The position numbers were made by a program, and so were the translations under genes. Positions 36,901 through 46,200 of a stretch of DNA of 64,000 nucleotides are shown here, in pieces. The number at the start of each line of letters is the position of its first letter. Position 1 is the first letter of the stretch. The notes below the pieces were generated by a model, which was not told the DNA's origin, ran no database searches, and saw only the letters and a list, made by a program, of their open reading frames with translations. This DNA is from Flavobacterium proteolyticum (GTDB taxonomy: Bacteria; Bacteroidota; Bacteroidia; Flavobacteriales; Flavobacteriaceae), in assembly GCF_015223105.1 (NCBI RefSeq), contig NZ_JADFTZ010000003.1:62001-126000 (forward strand), written 5' to 3'.

Positions 36901-38040
36901 TTACAACATTCCTTTAGTTGAAGGTAAAATCATTTTTTCTGTATCTCTTTTCACAGCTACTTTTATTGCTTTTGCAAAGGCTTTAAATATTGCTTCAATT
37001 TTGTGGTGTTCGTTTGTACCTTCTGCTTTGATGTTTAAATTCGCTTTTGCTCCATCGGTGAACGATTTGAAGAAGTGAAAAAACATTTCGGTTGGCATTT
37101 GACCAATCATTTCTCGTTTAAATTCTGCCTCCCAAACCAACCAATTTCTTCCGCCAAAATCTATTGCTACTTGCGCTAAACAATCGTCCATTGGCAAACA
37201 AAATCCGTAACGTTCGATTCCTAGTTTGTTGCCTAAAGCTTTTGCAAAAACTTCGCCTAAGGCAATTGCTGTATCTTCAATTGTGTGGTGTTCGTCAACT
37301 TCTAAATCGCCTTTCACTTGAATATTTAAATCCATTTGTCCGTGACGCGCAATTTGGTCCAACATGTGATCGAAAAAGGAAATTCCGGTGTTGATGTTGC
37401 TTTTTCCTGTTCCGTCTAAATTTAATGTGATGGCAATGTCTGTTTCATTGGTTTTTCTTGAAATTGAAGCGGTTCTTTCATTCAATTTCAAAAACTCATA
37501 AATCTGTTGCCAATCAGTTGTTTGTAAAGCGATTACATTTTGAAGATCTTCCAATGTAGTTGCGATTTCGTTTCCACCTAAATTTTCTTCATTTTTAATA
37601 AAAATCGCTTTTGAACCTAAGTTTTTTGCCAATTCTACATCGGTAATTCTATCTCCAATTACATAAGAATTCTCTAAATCGTATTCTGAATTATTCAAAT
37701 ACTTCGTTAACATTCCGGTTCTTGGTTTTCTGGTTGGTGCATTGTCTTCTGGAAAACTTCTATCGATAAAAATTTCGTCAAATGTTATACCTTCATTTTC
37801 AAATGCTTTTAAGATGAAATTTTGGGTTGGCCAAAACGTTTCTTCCGGAAAACTTTCAGTTCCTAAACCATCTTGGTTGGTAACCATTGCCAATTCGAAG
37901 TCCAATTCTTTGGCTATTTTACTCAAGAATTGAAACACTTTTGGATAGAATTCTAGTTTAGTTAAACTGTCCAATTGGTAATTTTCTGGTTCTAAAACCA
38001 AAGTTCCATCTCTATCTATAAATAATACTTTTTTCGGCAT
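36901..38040 (-). CDS. hisB: Bifunctional histidinol-phosphatase/imidazole glycerol-phosphate dehydratase
   Basis: 379 aa. N-terminal HAD phosphatase (FIDRDGTLV with nucleophile Asp, [14 protein letters not shown]). C-terminal IGPD from about residue 190 ([39 protein letters not shown]) with the Mn-binding histidine motifs. It catalyses steps 6 and 8 of histidine synthesis. It overlaps hisC by 29 bases. Confidence 0.96.
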   Translation of the reverse strand: MPKKVLFIDRDGTLVLEPENYQLDSLTKLEFYPKVFQFLSKIAKELDFELAMVTNQDGLGTESFPEETFWPTQNFILKAFENEGITFDEIFIDRSFPEDNAPTRKPRTGMLTKYLNNSEYDLENSYVIGDRITDVELAKNLGSKAIFIKNEENLGGNEIATTLEDLQNVIALQTTDWQQIYEFLKLNERTASISRKTNETDIAITLNLDGTGKSNINTGISFFDHMLDQIARHGQMDLNIQVKGDLEVDEHHTIEDTAIALGEVFAKALGNKLGIERYGFCLPMDDCLAQVAIDFGGRNWLVWEAEFKREMIGQMPTEMFFHFFKSFTDGAKANLNIKAEGTNEHHKIEAIFKAFAKAIKVAVKRDTEKMILPSTKGML

Positions 38041-39073
38041 TGTTGAAGGTTTTTAATAATTCGATAATTTGTTCGGTTTCTTCTTTAGTTCCAATGCTAA
38101 TTCGCAAGCAATTTTCGCATAAAGGTTGATTGCTTCTGTTGCGAACCACTACTCCATTATCGATAAATTGCTGGTATCTAAAATTCGCATCATCTACTTT
38201 AATCAAAATAAAATTGGCATCTGAAGGATATATTTTCTCAACAAATTCGCATTTTGAAAGTGCTTCGATAAGTTTATTTCGTTCCACCAATATTTTTCTA
38301 ACTTGTGTTGGCATGGTACTTTGCAACAATTTTTTAACAGCCGTTTCTTGTGACAAACCATTGATGTTATATGGTGGCTTGATTTTGTTCAAAACTGCAA
38401 TAATTTCTCTTGAAGCATACAAAATTCCAATTCGTAATCCTGCCATTGCATAGGCTTTTGATAAGGTTTGCGTAATAATCAAATTAGGAAAATCTTTCAA
38501 AACACTTAACCAACTTTCATCTTTTGAAAAATCGATATAAGCTTCATCAATTACCACTAAACCTTTGAATTGATTTAAAATTTTGATTACCGATGAATCC
38601 GTAAAAGAATTTCCTGTTGGGTTGTTTGGCGAACACAAAAAGATGATTTTCGTATTGTTATCTACAGCATTAAGAATGGCTTCAACATTCGGTTGAAATT
38701 CTTCATTCAATAAAACCTCACGATTTTCAATAGCATTGATATTGGCTAAAACTCCATACATTCCATACGTTGGTGGCAATGTGATGATATTATCGCGATT
38801 GGGTTCACAAAACGCTCTAAAAATTAAATCTAAAACTTCATCACTTCCGTTTCCTAAAATAATATTGTCTTTAAGTACATTATTTCTATCTGCAATTATT
38901 GCTTTTAATTCTTTTTGTTGCGGATCTGGATAACGATTCATGCCGTTCGAAAACGGATTTTCATTTGCATCCAAGTAGATCATTGGTTTTGTAAATTGTT
39001 CAAATTCATCGCGTGCTGAAGAATATGGACTCAGTTTTTTGACGTTTTCTCGGATTAAGTTTTCTAAATTCAT
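38012..39073 (-). CDS. hisC: Histidinol-phosphate aminotransferase
   Basis: Fold-type I PLP enzyme. About 353 aa from ATG 39073 ([11 protein letters not shown]); an ATG 21 bases upstream is less likely. The PLP Lys is in [16 protein letters not shown], and the substrate-binding Asn in CSPNNPTGN. Step 7 of the pathway. Its 3' end overlaps hisB, a sign of coupling. Confidence 0.95.
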   Translation of the reverse strand: MNLENLIRENVKKLSPYSSARDEFEQFTKPMIYLDANENPFSNGMNRYPDPQQKELKAIIADRNNVLKDNIILGNGSDEVLDLIFRAFCEPNRDNIITLPPTYGMYGVLANINAIENREVLLNEEFQPNVEAILNAVDNNTKIIFLCSPNNPTGNSFTDSSVIKILNQFKGLVVIDEAYIDFSKDESWLSVLKDFPNLIITQTLSKAYAMAGLRIGILYASREIIAVLNKIKPPYNINGLSQETAVKKLLQSTMPTQVRKILVERNKLIEALSKCEFVEKIYPSDANFILIKVDDANFRYQQFIDNGVVVRNRSNQPLCENCLRISIGTKEETEQIIELLKTFNNAEKSIIYR

Positions 39074-39089
39074 AGTTTTTTTATTTTTA

Positions 39090-39190
39090 AACACATAGAC
39101 ACATTAGCTATTGTTTGTGTTGATTTTAGACGTTTCACTTAACATATTTCACATAGTTTACAAATTTTAACTATGTATCTATGTGTTTTA
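39090..39190. repeat. Inverted repeat block between hisD and hisC
   Basis: AAACACATAGACACAT opens the block and ATGTATCTATGTGTTTTAA closes it; the ends are near reverse complements with one or two mismatches. About 100 bases, no coding potential. Confidence 0.65.
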
Positions 39191-40468
39191 ATTATTTTTT
39201 AATCTTAATGTAACCGCATTTTTGTGTGCTTGTAAACCTTCGGCTTCTGCCATAGTTTCTATTGCCTTTCCAATATTTTGAATGCCTTCGTTTGATATTT
39301 TTTGGAATGTCATCGCTTTTAAGAAACTATCCAAATTTACACCGCTGTAACTTTTGGAATAACCATTTGTTGGTAGTGTGTGATTGGTTCCAGAAGCATA
39401 ATCGCCAGCGCTTTCTGGAGTATAATTTCCAATGAAAATCGAACCCGCATTTTGAATGCCATCAACAAAATAATCTTCATTTTTAGAACATACAATAAAA
39501 TGTTCTGGACCATATTCGTTAATTAACGATAAAGCTGTTTTTTCGGTTTCTACGAAGATTAATTTGGAATTTTGAATGGCAACTTGCGCGATTTCTTGTC
39601 TTGGAAGCACTTTTAATTGTTTATAAATTTCTTCTTCCACATCATTTAAAATGTTTTTATTGGTAGTAACCAAAATCACTTGACTATCTTTTCCGTGTTC
39701 GGCTTGACTTAATAAATCAGAAGCTACAAAACTTGGAATTGCCGTTTCATCTGCGTAAACTAGTAACTCACTTGGACCAGCAGGCATATCAATGGCAACT
39801 CCATTTTGTGATGCAAATTGTTTTGCAATTGTTACAAATTGATTTCCTGGTCCGAAAATTTTATATACTTGCGGAATCGTTTCTGTACCGAAAGTCATTC
39901 CTGCAATGGCTTGAATTCCGCCTACTTTGTAGATTTTGGTTACTCCACATAAATCGGCAGCGTACAAAATAGCAGCATTAATTTTTCCGTTTTTATCTGA
40001 TGGCGAACACAAAACAATTTCTTTACAACCTGCTAATTTTGCTGGAACAACCAACATTAAAACCGTTGAAAACAAAGGAGCAGTTCCACCTGGAATGTAT
40101 AATCCAACTTTTTGAATTGGACGTTTTTCTTGCCAACACGTAACTCCAATAGTTGTTTCTACCACAATTTTATCTGTTTTTTGAGCAGCGTGAAATTGTT
40201 CGATATTTGATTTGGCTAGTTGAATCGCTTCTTTTAATTCGGCAGAAACTTCTTTTTTAGCGATTTCAATTTCTTCTTGTGTGACTTGAATATTTTCTAA
40301 AGTTACACCATCAAAGAAAGATGCATATTTTGCTATAGCTTTATCGCCTTTTTGTTGTACTTCTTTGAAGATTTGCTTTACCGTTTCTTCAACATCTGAA
40401 AATGTTTGTGTTGGTCTTTTGCAAATTTCTGACCAAGTTTCAGGTTGTGGATTGTATATTTTTTTCAT
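39188..40468 (-). CDS. hisD: Histidinol dehydrogenase
   Basis: 426 aa. It performs the last two NAD-linked oxidations from histidinol to histidine and needs Zn2+. Family motifs: AGPSELLVYADE, SQAEHGKDSQ with the zinc-binding Gln/His, GPEHFIV with the catalytic Glu-His, and GDYASGTNHTLPT. Second gene of the operon, 35 bases after hisG. Confidence 0.96.
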   Translation of the reverse strand: MKKIYNPQPETWSEICKRPTQTFSDVEETVKQIFKEVQQKGDKAIAKYASFFDGVTLENIQVTQEEIEIAKKEVSAELKEAIQLAKSNIEQFHAAQKTDKIVVETTIGVTCWQEKRPIQKVGLYIPGGTAPLFSTVLMLVVPAKLAGCKEIVLCSPSDKNGKINAAILYAADLCGVTKIYKVGGIQAIAGMTFGTETIPQVYKIFGPGNQFVTIAKQFASQNGVAIDMPAGPSELLVYADETAIPSFVASDLLSQAEHGKDSQVILVTTNKNILNDVEEEIYKQLKVLPRQEIAQVAIQNSKLIFVETEKTALSLINEYGPEHFIVCSKNEDYFVDGIQNAGSIFIGNYTPESAGDYASGTNHTLPTNGYSKSYSGVNLDSFLKAMTFQKISNEGIQNIGKAIETMAEAEGLQAHKNAVTLRLKNN

Positions 40469-40503
40469 GATTCTATTTTCTAAATTCTATTCTCTGTTTT
40501 CTT

Positions 40504-41361
40504 TTAAAGGACCATTTTTTCAATTGGGCAAACCAAAATTCCTTCAGCTCCAGCTTCTTTTAATTGGTCGATGACTTCCCAAAATTTATCTTCATCAATT
40601 ACAGAATGCACACTACTCCAACCTTCTTCGGCTAATGGCATCACTGTTGGACTTTTTAAAACAGGAAGAATTTTACTGATTTCTGAAATTTTATCATTAG
40701 GAACATTCATCAAAATGTATTTCGATTTTCTCGAACGTAAAACAGCTTGAATTCGGAATTGTAGCTTTTGTAATATTTGTTTGGATTCAATTGAAATTCT
40801 TGGAGAAACAGCTAAAACAGATTCACTTTTTAGAATCACTTCGACTTCTTTTAAACCGTTTTTAAATAAGGTACTTCCGCTGGAAACGATATCTACAATA
40901 GCATCTGAAAGTCCGATATTTGGTGCAATTTCAACCGAACCTGAGATTTGGTGAATGTCTACGGAAATTCCTTTCAAAGAAAAGTAATCCACAACGGTTT
41001 TTGGATAGGAAGTGGCAACACGTAATCCGTTTAAATCTTGAATTGAATTGTAGTTGAAATTTTTTGGAACCGCTACTGATACTTTACATTTTGAAAATCC
41101 TAATTTCTCAACGATTTCAATGTTTTGGCCTTTTTCAACTAAAAGATTATCGCCTACAATCGCAATATCAACTACACCATCAATCAAATATTGTGGAATA
41201 TCTGAATTTCGTAAATAGTACACTTCTAAAGGAAAATTGGAAGCAGTAACTTTGAGTTGGTCATTACCATTATACACTGAAATTCCACAATCTTTTAAGA
41301 TTTGGATACTTTCATCGTGAAGGCGACCTGATTTTTGAATAGCAATTTTTAACGTGTTCAT
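40504..41361 (-). CDS. hisG: ATP phosphoribosyltransferase, long form
   Basis: First committed enzyme: joins ATP and PRPP. 285 aa, so it is the long HisG that contains the C-terminal ACT-like histidine-binding domain (about 215-285) and does not need HisZ. Motifs: IQKSGRLHDES, DNLLVEKGQ, SGSTLFKNGL (PRPP loop). It is the first structural gene of the operon, downstream of the His leader and attenuator. Confidence 0.96.
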   Translation of the reverse strand: MNTLKIAIQKSGRLHDESIQILKDCGISVYNGNDQLKVTASNFPLEVYYLRNSDIPQYLIDGVVDIAIVGDNLLVEKGQNIEIVEKLGFSKCKVSVAVPKNFNYNSIQDLNGLRVATSYPKTVVDYFSLKGISVDIHQISGSVEIAPNIGLSDAIVDIVSSGSTLFKNGLKEVEVILKSESVLAVSPRISIESKQILQKLQFRIQAVLRSRKSKYILMNVPNDKISEISKILPVLKSPTVMPLAEEGWSSVHSVIDEDKFWEVIDQLKEAGAEGILVCPIEKMVL

Positions 41362-41426
41362 TTTAATTTTATTTAATTTTAAAATGAGTACACCAAGAAG
41401 ATTTTTAAAAAATGCTTACCAACAAA

Positions 41427-41455
41427 AAACCCGCTTGATGTACTCAAACGGGTTT
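41427..41455 (-). terminator. his attenuator terminator
   Basis: On the minus strand, AAACCCG-T-TTGA pairs with TCAA-G-CGGGTTT (7 bp, one G-U, 4 bp; loop of 5), followed by a T-run covering 41424-41429. It lies 31 bases after the leader peptide stop and 65 bases ahead of hisG. The 5' arm (CGTTTGAG) can also pair with CTCAAGCG inside the leader peptide gene, giving the competing antiterminator. Confidence 0.9.
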
Positions 41456-41486
41456 CTGATTTATATGATTTAATTACATAGGATCA

Positions 41487-41540
41487 TTACTTCGCTTGAG
41501 CGGAGGTATGATGATGATGATGTAATTGATTTAAAAACAT
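41487..41540 (-). CDS. hisL: his operon leader peptide
   Basis: A 17-codon reading frame, MFLNQLHHHHHTSAQAK, with five consecutive CAT (His) codons, just downstream of a promoter and upstream of an intrinsic terminator and hisG. Low charged tRNA-His would stall the ribosome in the His run and free CTCAAGCG (codons 14-16) to pair with the terminator 5' arm. With ample histidine the ribosome reaches the stop, covers CTCAAGCG and lets the terminator form. This is the classical attenuation layout. No strong ribosome-binding sequence is visible, which is normal in this phylum. Confidence 0.9.
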   Translation of the reverse strand: MFLNQLHHHHHTSAQAK

Positions 41541-41564
41541 AATTTCTGTTATTATTTAACTTTG

Positions 41565-41596
41565 CAAAGTTAACAACTAAATTTTCGAATAAACAA
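41565..41596 (-). promoter_or_regulatory. his operon promoter
   Basis: -7 box TAACTTTG (41565-41572) is an exact TAnnTTTG. A TTG at 41594-41596 is 21 bases upstream. It lies 24 bases before the leader ATG. The GTTAACTTTGCAAAGTTAA around the -7 box is also a palindrome that could bind a protein. Confidence 0.7.
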
Positions 41597-41622
41597 AATG
41601 TTTTTGAAATTTTATATTTTGT

Positions 41623-42123
41623 TTAGTGGTCATCGTCGTGAGATTCTTCATGATGATTAGTGCCTGAAGTATTACTTACACTAGCATTTCCTCTAATTTC
41701 AGTATGACGAATTTCGCCACCTGAAGTTCCTACATTTTTAGACAAAACAGCAGAACCAATGGCTAAAACTAAAACAACATAAGAAACAATTGCAGCTTTT
41801 GAATGCTTTTTAAAATTCGCAACCAAACCTAAAATCGAAAGAATTCCTAAACCATAAAGTACTTTCATGAAAGTTTCGGCCATTTCTTCATGTTCATGAA
41901 TAATGTCGTGAGAAATACCTAATTCTTCTACAATTTCCTCTGCTCCTTCGCCTGTCATCATGGTGGCTTTTGCCATAATCATACAAACGATAAAAATTAC
42001 GTATGCTGTATTGACTAAAATGGTTTGTTTTTTGAAAATTCCGTAAGCTAAAATACCAATTCCGAAGAATAATCCGATGATTGGAAAATGGTTAAAAACC
42101 ATGTGTAAATGTGCTTGATTCAT
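41623..42123 (-). CDS. His-tailed four-span membrane protein of the metal-efflux operon
   Basis: 166 aa, four hydrophobic spans. Histidines and acids cluster at both a middle loop (HDIIHEHEEMAET) and the C-terminus (NHHEESHDDDH), which suggests metal binding. It lies 11 bases after the RND adaptor gene, at the distal end of the operon. It resembles small DUF2231-like membrane proteins in layout, but I cannot confirm that. Likely an accessory in metal handling. Confidence 0.72.
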   Translation of the reverse strand: MNQAHLHMVFNHFPIIGLFFGIGILAYGIFKKQTILVNTAYVIFIVCMIMAKATMMTGEGAEEIVEELGISHDIIHEHEEMAETFMKVLYGLGILSILGLVANFKKHSKAAIVSYVVLVLAIGSAVLSKNVGTSGGEIRHTEIRGNASVSNTSGTNHHEESHDDDH

Positions 42124-42134
42124 AATTTTTGTTT

Positions 42135-43247
42135 TTAGTTAGTTAAATCAAAAACTCCTTTGGTTAGTATTTTTGAGTTTTCATTAATGATTTCATTTGG
42201 TAAAATCTCAACAAATTGTTCAGATTTTTCACCAATGTTTACCAATGTTTTCTTAAAAATATAATTGCCCTTGTTTTCTTGTAGTAAAAGTACAAAATTC
42301 TTATTGTTTTCTGTAATCAATGCTTCTGAAGGAATGCCTAATCCTGACTTAGAATTAATTATAATTCCAGCTTCTACAAACATCCCAGATAGTAATTTTG
42401 ATTTATCTAACGGATTTAAAACTCCAAAAACCGAAATGGTTCTGTCTTTATTTTCAATCGATTTTCCAACCAATTGTACTTTTGAAGTAAAAACATCCTT
42501 ACTAGCCTCTGGAATGGTAAAACTAATATTTTGGCCTTGTTTTACATGTAAAATATCTTTTTCGAAAATGCTTAAATTTAAGTGTAAATAGTTGGTATCT
42601 ACAACTTCTAAAATTACATTAGATGGAGACATGAACATCCCGACATTAGCATTCATAACGGTAATGTCTCCCGAAATTGGTGATGTTAACGTGATAACGG
42701 ATGTAAATCTTCCCTTTTCAACATTTGCTGGATTGATGTTTAGTAAAAGTAATTTTTCGCGTAATCCTTGATACATACCTTTTGCTTGGCGATAATCACT
42801 TTCCGCTTTTAGATAGTTTTTTTGTGACGTTATTTTTTCATTATATAACGTTTTTTGACGTTCAAATTCGGATTTTAAATAATTAATTTGTTCGGCTACT
42901 TCAACATAATCTTTTTGAATGTCTAAATATTCGGTGTTTTCTAATGTTATTAAAGCTTGTCCTTTTGAAACTTTATCACCCACTAATAGCTTAGTTGCTT
43001 TAACATAACCACCAATAAACGGAGTTATTTTAGCGCGATATTGTGGTGGAACATCTATTTTTCCTGATGCTTTTACTGTAACATCAAAATCTTGTTCAGA
43101 TGGTGTGCCAACAATCATTCCTGAAGATTTAAATTGTTCCGCAGTAACAGTAATTAATCCATCATCTTTTACCGGTTCTTCCACTACTTCATTTTTGCAT
43201 GAAACAGTTAAAGTGATTAACGTAAGTATATATAAAATCTTTTTCAT
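42135..43247 (-). CDS. Efflux RND periplasmic adaptor subunit, CusB/CzcB type
   Basis: 370 aa, lipoprotein signal (MKKILYILTLITLTVSC). Barrel-sandwich, hairpin and beta-barrel order: IDVPPQYRAKITPFIGGYVKATKL, a coiled-coil hairpin (about 115-165), and GDITVMNANVGMFMSP. It connects the RND pump to the outer membrane factor. It lies 9 bases after the RND-TolC fusion gene. Confidence 0.9.
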   Translation of the reverse strand: MKKILYILTLITLTVSCKNEVVEEPVKDDGLITVTAEQFKSSGMIVGTPSEQDFDVTVKASGKIDVPPQYRAKITPFIGGYVKATKLLVGDKVSKGQALITLENTEYLDIQKDYVEVAEQINYLKSEFERQKTLYNEKITSQKNYLKAESDYRQAKGMYQGLREKLLLLNINPANVEKGRFTSVITLTSPISGDITVMNANVGMFMSPSNVILEVVDTNYLHLNLSIFEKDILHVKQGQNISFTIPEASKDVFTSKVQLVGKSIENKDRTISVFGVLNPLDKSKLLSGMFVEAGIIINSKSGLGIPSEALITENNKNFVLLLQENKGNYIFKKTLVNIGEKSEQFVEILPNEIINENSKILTKGVFDLTN

Positions 43248-43256
43248 TGGTATTTC

Positions 43257-46200
43257 TTATAAATTGATATATTGTAAATCTAATTGAGTTTTGTTGTACT
43301 GAATAACTGCATCTAAATATTCCACTTGAATAGTTGTAGCATTTTCTAAACTTAAAATGTATTGAAAAAAGTCAATTTCACCATGTTTATAGCTACTATT
43401 GGCAACTTTAATAATTTCATCCGATACTTTTTTACCGTATTGATCATAGTAATCAATCGCTTGTTGAAACTGAATTAACTCATTATTCTTTTGATTGATA
43501 TATGCCTCAATTTTTGTTTGTTCGTTTTGCTTTTGTTGTTCCCAAGCTTGTGATTCTAACTTGGCTACTTTCGATTTTGCAATATTTCCGTTAAACAAAA
43601 TGGGAACAGCTAACCCAACTTGAAATCCATACAAAGATTGAGATAAACCAGTGTTTTTCCCTTGAAAATATTCTAGGTTAATATCAGGTAACCAATTTTG
43701 TTTCTGCAAACTCTCATTAGCTTTATATTTTTTTGTAAATGTTTCTAAATAAGATGTATATAAATCTTTACTTGAATTATTATTTAAATTACTTAAAGGT
43801 TTAATTTCTGAAGATTTTACATCAACTTTAGTATCGAATTGTACTAATGCTTGTAGCAATTCCAACTGAGCAGCTTTTGCTTTATCAATTTGAGATAACT
43901 TGGTTCTAATCTGTCTAAACTTGGCTTCTGCCGTGATTTTTTCAAGATAATTAGTTTCTCCCAATTCAAATCTTCTATTGCTTGCTTTTGAGAAATTTTG
44001 GTATAAACTATCTAAATATTGATACAATTTTTCTTGATTTTTCAAATAAACGATTTCGTAATATACTTTAGAAACCTCTAAAGCAAGTTTATTCTTTTGT
44101 ATTTCAAAACCTGCTTTTTCCTTTTCATATTCGGCTGAATATACTTTACGCTGTGCACCATAAACTGTTGGAAAAGCAAACGATTGTTGGGCTCCAAATA
44201 CTTTTAAAGGTAAATTATTTAAAGCTAAATTGTTCTGATCATAGCTATAATACACATTCGTTTTTTCAAAATCATATGCTAGTTTTATAGCTTGTTTTGC
44301 TTTGTCGACCTGTAATTGTCCTGATTTTATGTTTTTATTATTGTTAATTGCTTTTGAAACCAAACTATCTAATTCTGGATTTCCTTGTTGACTATAACCT
44401 AACAATGAGCTGAATAACAAAAAGATGATGATATTATTGTTTTTCATTTTTTTGAATTTTAGTTTTTTCTCTTCTTTTTCATCATAAATCTTGAATAAAA
44501 CGGGTAAAACGATTAATGTTAAAAGAGTTGCTGTTATTAAACCACCAATAACAACTGTTGCTAACGGGCGTTGTACTTCTGCTCCTGCTCCAGATGAAAT
44601 GGCCATTGGTAAAAATCCTAAAGCTGCTGCAGCTGCTGTTAATAATACAGGACGAAGTCTATCTGTTGTTCCTTTTAAAATCAGTTCGTTCATGTTTTTC
44701 ATGCCGCTGTGTTTTAATTCTTTGAAATGTTCAATTAATACAATTCCGTTTAGTACAGCGATTCCGAATAATGCAATAAAACCAACACCTGCTGAAATAC
44801 TAAATGGCAAATCGCGAATCCATAAAAATAAAATCCCTCCTACAGCAGAAAGCGGAATAGCGGTATAAACCATCATTGCTTCTTTGATAGAACCAAAAGC
44901 AAAATGCAGTAAGATAAAAATTAAAAACAAAGCAATTGGAACGGCAATCATTAATCTAGCTTTAGCACTTTCTAAGTTTTCAAATTGACCGCCGTAAGTA
45001 ACACGATATCCTGGGGGCAAATCAACTTTAGCTTCAATAATTTTCTTAACATCATCAACAACACTTTGTAAATCGCGGTTTCTTACATTAATTCCTACCA
45101 CAATTCTTCTATTGGTGTTATCTCTTGAAATTTTTGCTGGTCCTTCTGTATATTCAATTTTAGCTAGTTCTCGTAATGGGATTTGCTCTCCATTTGGTGT
45201 AGCAACATATAAATTTCGTAAATCTTCAATGTCCGTTCTGTTGGTTTGATCTAAACGAATGACCATATCGAAACGTTTTTCACCTTCAAATACATTTCCT
45301 ACGACTTTACCGGCAAAACCTAAGGCAATCATTTCATTTAAATCGGCAATGTTTAAGCCATATCGAGCAATTTTACTTCGGTCATATTGAACAAACATTT
45401 GTGGTAAACCTTCTGTTTTTTCAATGATGATATCTGAAGCTCCTTTTACATTTCGAATGGCTTTCTCTACTTCATGCGCTTTTTTAGCTAAAATATCTAA
45501 ATCTTCACCAAATATTTTAATTGCCACATCGGAACGAGAACCCGAAATTAATTCGTTGAAACGCATTTCGATAGGTTGAGTAAACTCAATTTCCATGTTT
45601 GGAATTTGTTTTTCTAATGCTTCTTTAATTTTATCCGCTAATTCATCTTTTGAATCGGCAGAAACCCATTCTGATTTTGGTTTTAACTTAACGATAATAT
45701 CACTTTCCTCCATACTCATTGGATCAGTTGGAACTTCGGCTGCTCCAATTCTACTAACTACTTGTTTGACTTCTGGGAAATTTTTTAAGATGATTCTCTC
45801 AATTTTAGTCGTTGTTTCAATAGTTTTTGATAATGAGGTTCCTGTTTTTAACACGGGTTGAATCACAAAGTCACCTTCATCTAATTGTGGGATAAATTCG
45901 CCCCCCATGGTTGAAAACAAAGCAATTGCAATGAAAAGTAAAGCAACCGCACCATATAAAACTTTTTTGGTATTGTGTAGAGCCCATCTAATTACAGGTA
46001 AATACCAAGAATTCAATTTATTGATTAATCGATGTGAAAACGAATTAGGATTTTCTTCTTTAGGTTTTAAAAATAATGATGCCGCTACAGGAACATAAGT
46101 AAAGCAGAATAACATGGCTCCTAATAAGGCAAAACTAAACGTCATTGCCATAGGCTTGAACATTTTTCCTTCTACTCCTGAAAGTGATAAAATTGGAATG

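Noticed and set aside
41508..41522. Five tandem ATG triplets as a microsatellite
   Set aside because: On the other strand they are five His codons in a leader peptide with promoter and attenuator, a far better explanation.
44491..44868. Plus-strand reading frames inside the RND pump gene
   Set aside because: They lie opposite a clearly conserved RND domain, lack family features and have no plausible start context; treated as antisense shadows.
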